A DNA stretch of 64,000 nt from an uncultured Pseudomonadota bacterium (lineage in GTDB: Bacteria > Pseudomonadota > Gammaproteobacteria > Burkholderiales > JALYOK01). Shown here in pieces: positions 27,473 to 35,906 of the stretch. Made by a program: the position numbers and the translations under genes. The stretch covers positions 292,927-356,926 of the forward strand of contig CADEHE010000004.1 of assembly GCA_902826775.1 (NCBI GenBank), read 5' to 3'. Below the pieces are notes generated by a model, which did not search any database, had not been told where the DNA came from, and worked only from the letters and a program-made list of their open reading frames with translations. The number at the start of each line of letters is the position of its first letter. Position 1 is the stretch's first letter.

Positions 27473-28474
27473 TTGCCGAATCCACATTTGGACAAGCTCG
27501 CACTGCCACTTGCTGCCGTCCCGGCGCCGCGAACCGGCGTGCCCCGGCGCGATCTAGAGTATGTAGCCAATGACTTTGTCTGTCTTGCATCTCTGGCTTA
27601 TGCTTACGCAGGTATCTCGCTTGGCCCAAACAAGGAAGACTTTGTTTACAGCCGCCTCGCGCCGCGTTTACGCCGTCTTGCATTGACAAAATTTGCCGAC
27701 TACATTCGTTTGCTCAACACTGGCGATCTGAATGAGCAACAGGAATTCGTCAACGCCTTAACGACCAACTACACCGAGTTCTTCCGCGAAGCGCATCACT
27801 TTCCGGTCCTGGTTCAGCAGCTATTAGAGGGCGAGCGCCAGCGCGTCTCGCGCACGGTGTGGTGTGCCGCTTGTGCAACGGGTGAAGAGGCGTACTCCAT
27901 TGCGATTGCATTGATTGAGGCCTTTGACAGTTTGCGTCCGCCGGTCCAGGTGCTTGCCAGTGATATCGACACTGACGTGCTCGCGCGCGCAGTGGCAGGC
28001 GTCTATCCGCTCGACAAATTGGCCAGTTTGTCCGAAGCGCAGATAGAGCGTTTTTTCGATGTCGAATCGACTCTGCGGCTAGCGACAGTTCGGCCGGCGT
28101 TGCGCCGCTTAGTGGCGTTCCGGCGCATCAATTTATTGGATCCGATCTGGATGGTACGTCCGCCCCTCGATGCTATTTTCTGTCGCAACGTGATGATCTA
28201 TTTCGACCCGGCTACGCAAGAACGCATGCTTTCTAAGTTTGCTCCCCTCATGCATCCGGGTGGATTGTTGTTTGTTGGCCATGCGGAAAACTACACGCGC
28301 AGTGGCAACCTGTTCGAGTTGCAGCACAAGACCGTCTACCGGCTTAGTGAGTCAGGCAGAGCTCTGGCCGCGCGCTCGGCAGCACGTTGGCGGCCAGCGC
28401 AGGCAAAGCTCACGAGCGAATCAACCCACGACACTTCGGCAAACGACAGCGCCAACAAACGGGAGAAGAATTGA
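27473..28474 (+). CDS. CheR-type protein-glutamate methyltransferase
   Basis: A 333-residue CheR family protein, which methylates glutamates of chemoreceptors using SAM. The N-terminal helical domain contains YVNALTTNYTEFFRE-like sequence (NALTTNYTEFFREAHHFPVL). The SAM-binding domain shows VWCAACATGEEAYSIAIAL, LASDIDTDVLARA, IFCRNVMIYFD and FVGHAENY. The start used is a TTG at 27473 without a clear ribosome site, so the first 30 residues are uncertain. The tail after about 290 is basic and disordered. The stop overlaps the next start by one base (TGATG). No chemoreceptor, CheA, CheW or CheB gene is in the window, so its substrate is an open question. Confidence 0.88.
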   Translation: MPNPHLDKLALPLAAVPAPRTGVPRRDLEYVANDFVCLASLAYAYAGISLGPNKEDFVYSRLAPRLRRLALTKFADYIRLLNTGDLNEQQEFVNALTTNYTEFFREAHHFPVLVQQLLEGERQRVSRTVWCAACATGEEAYSIAIALIEAFDSLRPPVQVLASDIDTDVLARAVAGVYPLDKLASLSEAQIERFFDVESTLRLATVRPALRRLVAFRRINLLDPIWMVRPPLDAIFCRNVMIYFDPATQERMLSKFAPLMHPGGLLFVGHAENYTRSGNLFELQHKTVYRLSESGRALAARSAARWRPAQAKLTSESTHDTSANDSANKREKN

Positions 28475-29058
28475 TGTCCGCCGGAAATGAAAAACCGTAC
28501 CTCACTGCGAGCGAGGTCGCCGATTTGCTGATGGTTTCACCCAACAGCGTGCGCCTTTGGGCGGATCGCGGACTGCTCAAAGCTGAAACGACGCTAGGCG
28601 GTCATCGCCGCTTCGCGCGGCAAGAAATCGAGCGCTTGCGGCAGGCACGCAGCGCGCCCGAGCGCAAGAAGGGCGTGCTGCGCTCCATCTTGATCATCGA
28701 TGACGAACGCGAGCTGGCCGATACCTGGGCCGACGGCATCCGCACCACCGCCCCCGAGATCACGGTGTTGACGGCAAACGACGGTTTCGAAGGGGGCCTA
28801 AAGGCCAGTTTGCATAAACCCGACATGATCCTCCTCGACCTGATGATGCCGGGCATGGATGGCTTTGAGGTGTGCCGCCTACTAAAGCGCGAGCCGGTCA
28901 CCAAGAGCATCCGCATCATCGCGCTAAGCGGACTAGCGAGCCAAGACAATGTCGATCGCATTATCGAAGCGGGCGCAGAGACTTGTTTGGCCAAACCGAT
29001 TCGTGTGTCCAAGCTGCTCGAGGTCCTGGGGCTTACTGCTTGGACGCCGCCCCTGTGA
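28474..29058 (+). CDS. MerR/excisionase-type HTH fused to a receiver domain
   Basis: A 194-residue protein starting at the ATG at 28474, which has GGGAGAAG upstream. Residues about 8-58 are a BldC/MerR-like helix-turn-helix (TASEVADLLMVSPNSVRLWA, then GGHRRFARQEIERL). Residues about 70-190 are a receiver domain with IIDDERE, phosphoacceptor MILLDLMMPGMDGFE and AKPIRVSKLL. DNA-binding part first and receiver second is the reverse of the usual order. It is coupled to cheR (1-base overlap) and to the hybrid kinase (4-base GTGA overlap), so it is the likely transcriptional output of that kinase. Confidence 0.88.
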   Translation: MSAGNEKPYLTASEVADLLMVSPNSVRLWADRGLLKAETTLGGHRRFARQEIERLRQARSAPERKKGVLRSILIIDDERELADTWADGIRTTAPEITVLTANDGFEGGLKASLHKPDMILLDLMMPGMDGFEVCRLLKREPVTKSIRIIALSGLASQDNVDRIIEAGAETCLAKPIRVSKLLEVLGLTAWTPPL

Positions 29059-32000
29059 TCAGTTCCGGCGCCCTGCCCCAGCGCTTAGGAGCACGCACAC
29101 GCCTGATTCCCTGGCCGCTGCTATTGCCGCTCGCCGTAATGGCGCTCACTGCCGCTCTCGCTTGGCTGGAAATGCGCGAGAACCGCCAGGACGCGCGCGT
29201 GCGCTTTGAGCAGCTTGCTGCCGATCGCAGCCGCGACGTCGAGCAGGTTCTAGCGAATCTGGTGGCTTTGCAGGCGGGTGTAGCTAACTTTGTGGCGCAG
29301 AGCCCACGAACTATTTCGCAAGCCGCTTTTGAGCGCTTTGTCGCCTCGCAAGTGTTGCATACGCCGATATCGGCCACGATGCTGGCATACGTGCCGGACG
29401 TTGGCGAACGCGAGCGCGACGCTTTTGAGCGTGCCGCGCGGCAAACGCTTAGCCGCTTCGACCTTTGGGAAACCGCGGCCGGCGGCGCGCGCGCGCGTGC
29501 CCAGCCGCGCACACGCCATTTCCCCACACTTTACCGCTGGCCTGAGGTAGCGGAGGCGATAGGGTTCGATTGGGCCAGTCAGCCCGAGGCGCAAGCGGCT
29601 ATCGAGAAAGCTGCAGTCACACGCTTAACGACCATGTCAGCGCCATTTCAAAGCAGCGCAGAATCTGCCGGTGCGAGAAGCTATTTGCTCGTGGTCCCGG
29701 TGTCGCTGGCGCCTGCTTCCAGCGCAGCGCCCGCTGGATTCATTGTCGGTCAGTATCGCTACGGATTGAGCTACGAGCATGCTGTTCGTCACCAATCCCT
29801 TATGGGACAGCGGGTGTGGATTTTTGCGCCACGCGCAGGCGTTGACACCCCAGTCTACTTGCATCCTGGCGGGCATCGCGGCGACCCCGCCTTGTTGCCA
29901 AACGCACTTCCCACACTTGCGAGCGTCAAGCGCCTACCGTGGTCGGTTTCACACACGGTCGCAGTAGCCGACCAATCGCTGACTTTCGCGTTCAGTACCG
30001 ACACGCCTACCGATTTGCTTTCTTTCTTAACTGCCGGCGTGATCGCTCTGCTGCTCGGAGGCTCCGTGCTGAGCGCGCTTGCGATTTGGGTCGCGTTGCG
30101 TCGGCAAGCAGCGCTCGTCGCGCTCTCGGACCAAGTTGCTTTGCACGCTGCACTGGTAAACGCTGCGCGCGATGCTTATGTTGCTCTGGACGAGCAATTC
30201 AAGGTCGTCGAATGGAGCCCCGCGGCGCACAAACTGCTGGGATATAGCGCTAGCGAGGTGACAGGCAAGAGCATTGACGAATTCATTTCGCGCGCGGACC
30301 ATGTTGCTATCAGTACGCTGTTTCAGGCTCACGTGGGGAACTCCGCCGCGGCAGCAAGCGAGCCGCACTTTGGTTCGATCATCTTAGGTTCCGGCAAAAA
30401 TATCCCAGTAGAAATCTCGGTGTCGAGCGCGTCCACTGGGACCGGGACGCGCCACTTTTTGTCTATTCGAGATATTTCCGAACGCGAAACGGCGCAACAG
30501 CGGTTGCAGCGGTACCAACAGATCGTCGATACCTCGCCCGAGCCGCTTATTTTTGTCACCCCAGATTTGCGCTATGGAGTGGCCAACGCCGCCTATGCGG
30601 GTATCGTGAATGTCAAGTCTTCAAGCGAACTCATCGGCCGTACATTACAAGAAGTGCTTCCACCCACGGTGTGGGAAGCAATCAAGGACAAGCTGCGTGC
30701 TTCGCTTGCTGGCGAAGCGCAGAAGTTCCGCATTGACGGACCATTCCCCGATGGGCGGCAGCACTTTTTCGAGGCGCTACAGTATCCGTGTCACGGAACC
30801 CGCGGTGTCGAAGGTGTGGTGGTCGCCATTCACGACATCACCGAGGCGGTGCAATTGATCGCGCGCCTGCAGCGCTACCAGCAAGTTGTGGATACTTCGC
30901 CTGCACCGTTGTTCTTCGTCGACCGCGAGCTGCGCTACGAATTGGCGAACGCTGCGTATGCGCGCATGGTCAATGTCGCCCGGCCGGAGGACTTGATCGG
31001 CAAGGCCGTTGCCGAAGTGGTAACGCCTGCTGCGTACAAAGAGGCGCAACCGAGACTGCTTGCCGCTCTCAACGGTGAACCGCAACAGTTTCGCCTCGCT
31101 AGCATTTTCCCCGATGGGCGCAAGCACCATCTAGATGTGTTTCAGTTTCCATATCGCGGAGCATCCGGCGTGGAAGGCGTAGTCGTTGCCAACCACGATG
31201 TGACCGACACGGTGGATCTCATTGCGCAGCTCAGCGGCATCGCGCAGAAGTACCGCAATTTGTTTGAAGATGCGCCGGTCATGTATGTCCTTTTGGCGGA
31301 GCAAGGTGGCGTGCCGGTAATCGTAAATTGCAATGAACGGTTCTTGTTGGTGCTCGGATATAGCCGCGATCAAGTCATTGGACGTTCCTTATATGACTTT
31401 GCCGATACCGATTCGGTTCGCGCTTGGTCGCAGGGCAACCACATGCGCAAAGCCTTCGCCGGAGAACTGATGTTCGAGGCAAAGACTTTGATCTCGAAGA
31501 GTGGCACTTCAGTATTCGTGATGTTCAAGGCCTCCCCTGAGGAAGCTGACAACCAAGACGCGACGCCTTTGCTGCGCGGTACTTTCTTGGACATAACCAC
31601 TAACGAGCGGCTGCGCGTGGCGCTAGCAGAAAGCGAGAACCGCTTTGAGCAGCTGGTGCAGTCATTGCCGCAAATGGTTTGGACCACCACGCCTGACGGC
31701 GTGCTTGAGTTCGTCAGCAGGAAAACATACTCGTATCTCGGACTGCATCAGAGCGACTCAAAACACTCTTTGAGCGAACAGATAGATGCCGCTGTTCACC
31801 CGGAAGACCGTTCGCGTTTACGCGCCGCCTGGCGTCATGCGCTCTCCCCCGGCAACGAAACAGGCTTTCATCTTGAGGTGCGGGCGCGCCGCTACGACGG
31901 CGAATATCGCTGGTTCGATGCCGAGGCGATTCCGATGCGCGATAGCGCAGGCAAGATCCAGCATTGGATCGGCACCAGCGCGGACATAACGGACAGAAAA

Positions 32001-32330
32001 ATGCGCGGAAAAGCAACTGCACAGCGCCCAAAAAATGGAGGCGATCGGACAATTGACTGGCGGCCTCGCGCACGACTTCAACAATCTCCTGGGCATCGTT
32101 ATCGGCAACTTGGATATGCTGGCCGCGCAGGCAACCGACACGACGCTGTACAAGCGTGTGCAGGTCGCGCTATCGGCGGCGGAACGTGGCGCCGATCTGG
32201 TCAAATCTCTATTGGCGGTAGCACGACGCCAACCGCTCGATCCACAACGAGTCAAAGTAGACGATTTGTTGAGCAAAATGCAGCCCTTGCTCAGACACAC
32301 GGCGGGACCGCGCATCGGTGTCGAACTTGA
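29055..32330 (+). CDS. CHASE-PAS hybrid histidine kinase, N-terminal part (frameshifted)
   Basis: The start is a GTG at 29055 that overlaps the previous stop (GTGA). Residues about 18-40 are a membrane helix, about 40-315 a periplasmic CHASE-type sensor (NLVALQAGVANFVAQSP, MLAYVPDVGERERDAFERAA) and about 320-347 a second helix. A PAS region (about 360-480) follows, then two near-duplicate PAS modules of 121 residues each (starting LQRYQQIVDTSPEP and LQRYQQVVDTSPAP), a fourth PAS (about 725-860) and a PAS_3-like module (about 865-980). At 31997-32001 an A5 tract has one base too many: past it the frame yields junk up to 32330, while the kinase core continues in the next frame (see 32035-33159). 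Removing one A restores a protein of about 1367 residues. Confidence 0.85.
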   Translation: MISSGALPQRLGARTRLIPWPLLLPLAVMALTAALAWLEMRENRQDARVRFEQLAADRSRDVEQVLANLVALQAGVANFVAQSPRTISQAAFERFVASQVLHTPISATMLAYVPDVGERERDAFERAARQTLSRFDLWETAAGGARARAQPRTRHFPTLYRWPEVAEAIGFDWASQPEAQAAIEKAAVTRLTTMSAPFQSSAESAGARSYLLVVPVSLAPASSAAPAGFIVGQYRYGLSYEHAVRHQSLMGQRVWIFAPRAGVDTPVYLHPGGHRGDPALLPNALPTLASVKRLPWSVSHTVAVADQSLTFAFSTDTPTDLLSFLTAGVIALLLGGSVLSALAIWVALRRQAALVALSDQVALHAALVNAARDAYVALDEQFKVVEWSPAAHKLLGYSASEVTGKSIDEFISRADHVAISTLFQAHVGNSAAAASEPHFGSIILGSGKNIPVEISVSSASTGTGTRHFLSIRDISERETAQQRLQRYQQIVDTSPEPLIFVTPDLRYGVANAAYAGIVNVKSSSELIGRTLQEVLPPTVWEAIKDKLRASLAGEAQKFRIDGPFPDGRQHFFEALQYPCHGTRGVEGVVVAIHDITEAVQLIARLQRYQQVVDTSPAPLFFVDRELRYELANAAYARMVNVARPEDLIGKAVAEVVTPAAYKEAQPRLLAALNGEPQQFRLASIFPDGRKHHLDVFQFPYRGASGVEGVVVANHDVTDTVDLIAQLSGIAQKYRNLFEDAPVMYVLLAEQGGVPVIVNCNERFLLVLGYSRDQVIGRSLYDFADTDSVRAWSQGNHMRKAFAGELMFEAKTLISKSGTSVFVMFKASPEEADNQDATPLLRGTFLDITTNERLRVALAESENRFEQLVQSLPQMVWTTTPDGVLEFVSRKTYSYLGLHQSDSKHSLSEQIDAAVHPEDRSRLRAAWRHALSPGNETGFHLEVRARRYDGEYRWFDAEAIPMRDSAGKIQHWIGTSADITDRKMRGKATAQRPKNGGDRTIDWRPRARLQQSPGHRYRQLGYAGRAGNRHDAVQACAGRAIGGGTWRRSGQISIGGSTTPTARSTTSQSRRFVEQNAALAQTHGGTAHRCRT
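31997..32001 (+). other. frameshift site in an A5 tract of the hybrid kinase gene
   Basis: The text ADITDRK precedes five A bases. With four A bases the frame would read straight into AEKQLHSAQKMEAIGQLTGG, the standard link between a PAC motif and a histidine kinase core. With five it reads MRGKATAQRP and loses the kinase. A homopolymer sequencing error, a real mutation and transcriptional or ribosomal slippage are all possible. Confidence 0.85.
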
Positions 32331-33159
32331 TTCTTCTCGAGCTGGCGTTGAAGCGGTGCTCGACGTGGCTGGATTCGAAGCAGCGCTTCTTAATCTGGTC
32401 ATCAATGCGCGCGACGCGATGCCCAGTGGCGGCAAGCTGGTTGTTGGACTAGAAAACGCGGCGCCGGAGGATATCTTAGGTCTTCCCGAAGCAAACTACG
32501 CTGTGATCAAAGTGCACGATAGCGGCATTGGCATGACGCCGGATGTCCTGCAGCGCGCTACCGAACCGTTCTTTTCGACCAAGGAGCGCGGTCGTGGCAC
32601 AGGGCTTGGGCTCGCGATGGTGGCAGGTTTTGCTCAACAGTCCGGCGGGGCGCTGCGACTTGAAAGCGCGCTAGGTACCGGCACCACAGCGCGCTTGTGC
32701 ATTCGGGTAGTTGAACCCAAGGCTCCAGTTCACGCAACGGCAGGCGTCTTCATTGAAGCACCGGCTGGGAGAGAGCGTATCTTGCTGGTAGACGATGAGC
32801 CCGCGCTGCTCAGCTTGGCGAGCGAGTGGCTCGAGGAACTCGGCTATGTCGTCCGTACTGCCTCGTCGGGCGATGCGGCGCTACAGCTGCTCGCCGAAGG
32901 CAGTTACGACCTGCTGTTGAGCGATATCGTCATGCCGGGCGCGTTGCAAGGCATCGGGCTGGCGCAAGAAGTAACACGCCGCTACCCCAGCACCCGTGTG
33001 ATGCTTGCAACCGGTTATGCCGAGGAGTTCGTTTGCAACCCGAGTGAGGTCAGTTGGTCCGTGCTGACAAAGCCGTACCGCAGGCGTGAACTAGCGCGCG
33101 CGATTCGGACCTTGTTGGACGCCCATTCTGGATCGGTCTCGAAGTTGATGCCCGTGTAG
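32035..33159 (+). CDS. hybrid histidine kinase, C-terminal part: kinase core plus receiver
   Basis: This is the other half of the gene starting at 29055, in the frame shifted by one base. It holds the phosphoacceptor motif QLTGGLAHDFNNLLG, ATPase motifs LVINARDAMPSGG, VHDSGIGMTPDVL and GRGTGLGLAMV, then a C-terminal receiver (ILLVDDEPALLSL, LLLSDIVMPG, LTKPYRRREL). The ATG at 32035 has no ribosome site and lies inside the kinase core, so it is not a natural start; the part should be read together with the upstream half. If the frame is intact in the living cell, the protein is a CHASE-PAS-kinase-receiver hybrid able to feed the two stand-alone receiver proteins beside it. Confidence 0.85.
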   Translation: MEAIGQLTGGLAHDFNNLLGIVIGNLDMLAAQATDTTLYKRVQVALSAAERGADLVKSLLAVARRQPLDPQRVKVDDLLSKMQPLLRHTAGPRIGVELDSSRAGVEAVLDVAGFEAALLNLVINARDAMPSGGKLVVGLENAAPEDILGLPEANYAVIKVHDSGIGMTPDVLQRATEPFFSTKERGRGTGLGLAMVAGFAQQSGGALRLESALGTGTTARLCIRVVEPKAPVHATAGVFIEAPAGRERILLVDDEPALLSLASEWLEELGYVVRTASSGDAALQLLAEGSYDLLLSDIVMPGALQGIGLAQEVTRRYPSTRVMLATGYAEEFVCNPSEVSWSVLTKPYRRRELARAIRTLLDAHSGSVSKLMPV

Positions 33160-33191
33160 CCTAAGCGACCCACAAAACGGCAATCACAACT

Positions 33192-34430
33192 ATGCGCAAA
33201 CAGACCATCCAAACCATTGCAGTGGTCGATGACGAAGCTGAAATCGCCAAGCTGCTTGCCGAAATGGCATACGGGCAAGGTTTCGCGGCTGATACTTTCC
33301 AATGCGCAGACAAGTTGCTCGCGGCGCGCAAGGACAAGCACTACGCGGTCACTGTTCTCGATTTATCGCTGCCCGATATGGACGGATTTGAGGTATTGCG
33401 TGCCTTGGGGGAGCAGTTGTGTCATGCGCAGGCGGTCGAACCACTGGTCTTGATCAGCGGGCATGACCGGTCTGTTTTGTCAGCCGCACGGCGCCGTGCC
33501 GAAAAGCTCGGACTGCGTATTCTCGGCAGCTTGACTAAGCCGGTGCGCGCGCCGGAGTTTGCACATATGCTCGCTTCCATCACTGCGTCTCCGGCGACGC
33601 CCGATTCGCGCGTGCTAGTCAGCGCAGCGGACTTGCAGCGCGGCATAGACAACGATGAGATGCTGGCATTCGTGCAACCGCAAGTCAGCCTGCGTACCGG
33701 CGAATGGGTAGGCCTCGAGGCGCTGGTGCGGTGGAAACATCCGCAATTCGGCCTTCTCACACCGGATCGCTTTGTGCCTTTGGCTGAAAGTACAGGCTTG
33801 GCCTTGGCCCTAACGCGGGCAGTTATCTTGCAAGCGCTGGGTATCGCGCAGCGCGCGCGAGACCAGCAGGGATTTAGCGGCACTTTGGCGATCAACTTGG
33901 CACCCGTGTCTCTCACCGACCCGCATTTTCCTGAAGCAATGGCGCGCTTGGTACAGGAAGTACCCTGGGATCCCGCGCGCCTATGCTTTGAAGTCACCGA
34001 AACGTCCGTCGCAGCGGACCCCGATCTGGCACTAGAAATCTTGGCGCGCTTGCATATGCGCGGGTTTCGGCTTTCGCTGGATGACTTTGGCACAGGACAT
34101 TCGACTTTGGAGAATCTTAGTCTCATGCCGGTGTCCGAGCTAAAAGTCGATATGAACTTCGTGCGCCCGGGATTGCAAGATCGAACCGCAAGGGTAATCA
34201 CTGAGCAATCGATTGCACTGGGACGCGAACTCGGCATGCGCGTCGTTGCCGAAGGCGTCGAGACACTAAGTCATTGGCAGTGGTTGCGCAAAGCCGGTTG
34301 CGATAACGCACAAGGCTACTTCATTTCGCGCGCGATACCCGGACATCTACTGCGCGGCTGGAGCGAAAACTGGTGCCTGACTGGCTCACCTGTGTACGCC
34401 GGTGGCGGTGCACGCCATGCGCTATCTTAG
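33192..34430 (+). CDS. receiver-EAL cyclic-di-GMP phosphodiesterase
   Basis: A 412-residue protein. Residues about 8-125 are a receiver domain (AVVDDEAEIAKLL, TVLDLSLPDMDGFE, SLTKPVRAPEF). Residues about 140-390 are an EAL domain with the active-site set GLEALVRWKHP, AINLAP, CFEVTETS, LSLDDFGTGHSTLENL, LKVDMNFV and VVAEGVET, then GYFISRAIP. All key acidic residues and the Lys are present, so phosphodiesterase activity is likely. It starts 32 bases after the hybrid kinase. Phosphorylation by that kinase would link the signal to cyclic-di-GMP breakdown (inference from order). Confidence 0.92.
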   Translation: MRKQTIQTIAVVDDEAEIAKLLAEMAYGQGFAADTFQCADKLLAARKDKHYAVTVLDLSLPDMDGFEVLRALGEQLCHAQAVEPLVLISGHDRSVLSAARRRAEKLGLRILGSLTKPVRAPEFAHMLASITASPATPDSRVLVSAADLQRGIDNDEMLAFVQPQVSLRTGEWVGLEALVRWKHPQFGLLTPDRFVPLAESTGLALALTRAVILQALGIAQRARDQQGFSGTLAINLAPVSLTDPHFPEAMARLVQEVPWDPARLCFEVTETSVAADPDLALEILARLHMRGFRLSLDDFGTGHSTLENLSLMPVSELKVDMNFVRPGLQDRTARVITEQSIALGRELGMRVVAEGVETLSHWQWLRKAGCDNAQGYFISRAIPGHLLRGWSENWCLTGSPVYAGGGARHALS

Positions 34431-34471
34431 GCTCAGGACACGCCGACAGTTTTAGGCAGTACCCTCTTGCG

Positions 34472-35248
34472 CTACTTGCGTAGCCCGCCGTAGCCCTGCC
34501 AAGAGCCAGCGACAAGCCAACCGCAGTCCACCGGCAAACAGACGCCGGTAATCGCGGACGCTTCATCGCTCGCGAGAAATGCCACGGCGCGGGCAATCTC
34601 CTCGGCCTCGACTAAGCGCCCCATCGCGCTTGACTGCTCCAGCGCGGACGGATCCCGCTCGCCTTTATCAATAGCCGCCTGCAGGGCGGGTGTGCGCGTG
34701 TATCCCGGTGCCACAGCGTTGACGCGCACTTGCGCCGGCCCCCACTCAGCAGCCAGACATTGTGTCATCGAAATTACCGCGGCTTTCGCCGGCGAATACG
34801 CGTGCAACGGCATTGACCGCATGCCGGCGACCGAAGCGATGTTGACAATACTGCCGCTTCTGCGCGCAACCATGCCGGTGCCGAACGCAACACAAGCTAC
34901 GTAGGTGCCACGCTGATCAATGCGCACGACCTCGTCCCAGGTTTGCATAGACAGATGCTGCGGTGGCTGCGGCACTTGGATAATACCGGCACTGTTGACC
35001 AGAACATCGGGTGGACCCAACTCGGCTTCAATCTGCGCGGCACAAATGCCCATCGCCGCTTCGTCGGCTACATCAACCACCCATGCCCGCCCGCCTACCT
35101 CCTGCGCCAAGTCATGGGTCCGCTTATGGCGGTCCAGCATAACAATGGTCGCGCCACGACGTGATAACTCCCGGCAGCAAGCAAGCCCAATACCACTCGC
35201 CCCGCCCGTAACAACCGCTACGGTATCGTGCAATTGAGCCGTTGTCAC
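34472..35248 (-). CDS. SDR family oxidoreductase
   Basis: A 258-residue short-chain dehydrogenase starting at a GTG at 35248. Motifs: VAVVTGGASGIGLACCREL, NSAGI, the catalytic set NIASVAGMRSMPLHAYSPAK and SAITGVCLPVDCGWLVAG. The Tyr-x-x-x-Lys pair reads YSPAK. It is convergent with the receiver-EAL gene, and the 41-base gap holds no clear terminator. The substrate is unknown, and no metabolic partner lies immediately next to it. Confidence 0.88.
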   Translation of the reverse strand: MTTAQLHDTVAVVTGGASGIGLACCRELSRRGATIVMLDRHKRTHDLAQEVGGRAWVVDVADEAAMGICAAQIEAELGPPDVLVNSAGIIQVPQPPQHLSMQTWDEVVRIDQRGTYVACVAFGTGMVARRSGSIVNIASVAGMRSMPLHAYSPAKAAVISMTQCLAAEWGPAQVRVNAVAPGYTRTPALQAAIDKGERDPSALEQSSAMGRLVEAEEIARAVAFLASDEASAITGVCLPVDCGWLVAGSWQGYGGLRK

Positions 35249-35296
35249 AAGCTGGGGCTTTAAGTGAGGTCTTAAGATTGTTCGCCCTGCACGTGC

Positions 35297-35737
35297 TCAG
35301 GCCAAACCGAACAATCCATCCCCAACGCGCTTGAACGCCTTATGCCGGCGCAGGGTTTTATACAGGTAGTTCATGTTGTTTTCCGGGCTGGAGCTGCCGA
35401 AGCGGAAACCACTCGCGATCAGGTCTTCCATCAGTTGCTTGGCGGCCACCCCGCGGCGCTTCGCTTTGCGGTGCATCTCCATAACTTGCAGCAATGCTTG
35501 CGAAAGTGTGGTTTTGCCTTTGCTGCGTTTACCTGCTTTAGCGGGCTTAGCCTTTACGGCTGCGTTCTTAATCGCGGCGCCGCCGCGTTTGCCCTTAATG
35601 GGCTTCGGTGAGTCCACTTCAATCGCGGAGATTTCGCGCAAGTTTTCGATCGCCCGCGTCAGCCGTAGTGCCGCTTCTTGATGGTATTTCAACTGCGACT
35701 GCAGCTCGCCAATAGCCTGCTGAATGCCTTGTGTCAT
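35297..35737 (-). CDS. coiled-coil protein with a HARE-HTH-like C-terminal domain
   Basis: A 146-residue basic protein with AGGAAGAG upstream of its ATG. Residues 1-40 are a likely coiled coil (IGELQSQLKYHQEAALRLT), about 45-75 a Lys/Ala-rich linker resembling histone H1 or AlgP tails (AAVKAKPAKAGKRSKGK), and about 76-146 a compact domain LSQALLQVMEMHRKAKRRG to NNMNYLYKTLRRHKAFKRVG and GLFGLA. That last part resembles the winged helix called HARE-HTH or HB1/ASXL, found in DNA-processing proteins. Nucleoid binding is plausible. The family assignment is by eye and moderate. Confidence 0.7.
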   Translation of the reverse strand: MTQGIQQAIGELQSQLKYHQEAALRLTRAIENLREISAIEVDSPKPIKGKRGGAAIKNAAVKAKPAKAGKRSKGKTTLSQALLQVMEMHRKAKRRGVAAKQLMEDLIASGFRFGSSSPENNMNYLYKTLRRHKAFKRVGDGLFGLA

Positions 35738-35757
35738 GAGGTCTCTTCCTGGTCAAA

Positions 35758-35767
35758 GTTAGCTAAC
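35758..35767. promoter_or_regulatory. 10-bp perfect palindrome upstream of the coiled-coil gene
   Basis: GTTAGCTAAC is a perfect palindrome about 20 bases upstream of the start of the leftward gene, next to a T-rich run. It could be an operator, or part of an autoregulatory site of that DNA-binding-like protein. Short palindromes also occur by chance. Confidence 0.3.
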
Positions 35768-35906
35768 AAATCATTGGTTTTTTTATTCCCCTCAAATGCG
35801 AAAAGGAGAGGCGTAAGTGTAGCAGTTCTGGCTCTACGAGGCCGAATAGCAACGCGCTTGTCCCTTTGGCTTGTTAGAATCGTGTTGACTGACTAACAGT
35901 GGTACT

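Noticed and set aside
31990..32040. Programmed ribosomal frameshift in the hybrid kinase
   Set aside because: A five-A tract is a weak slippery site and no downstream pseudoknot or internal ribosome site is visible; error or mutation is simpler.
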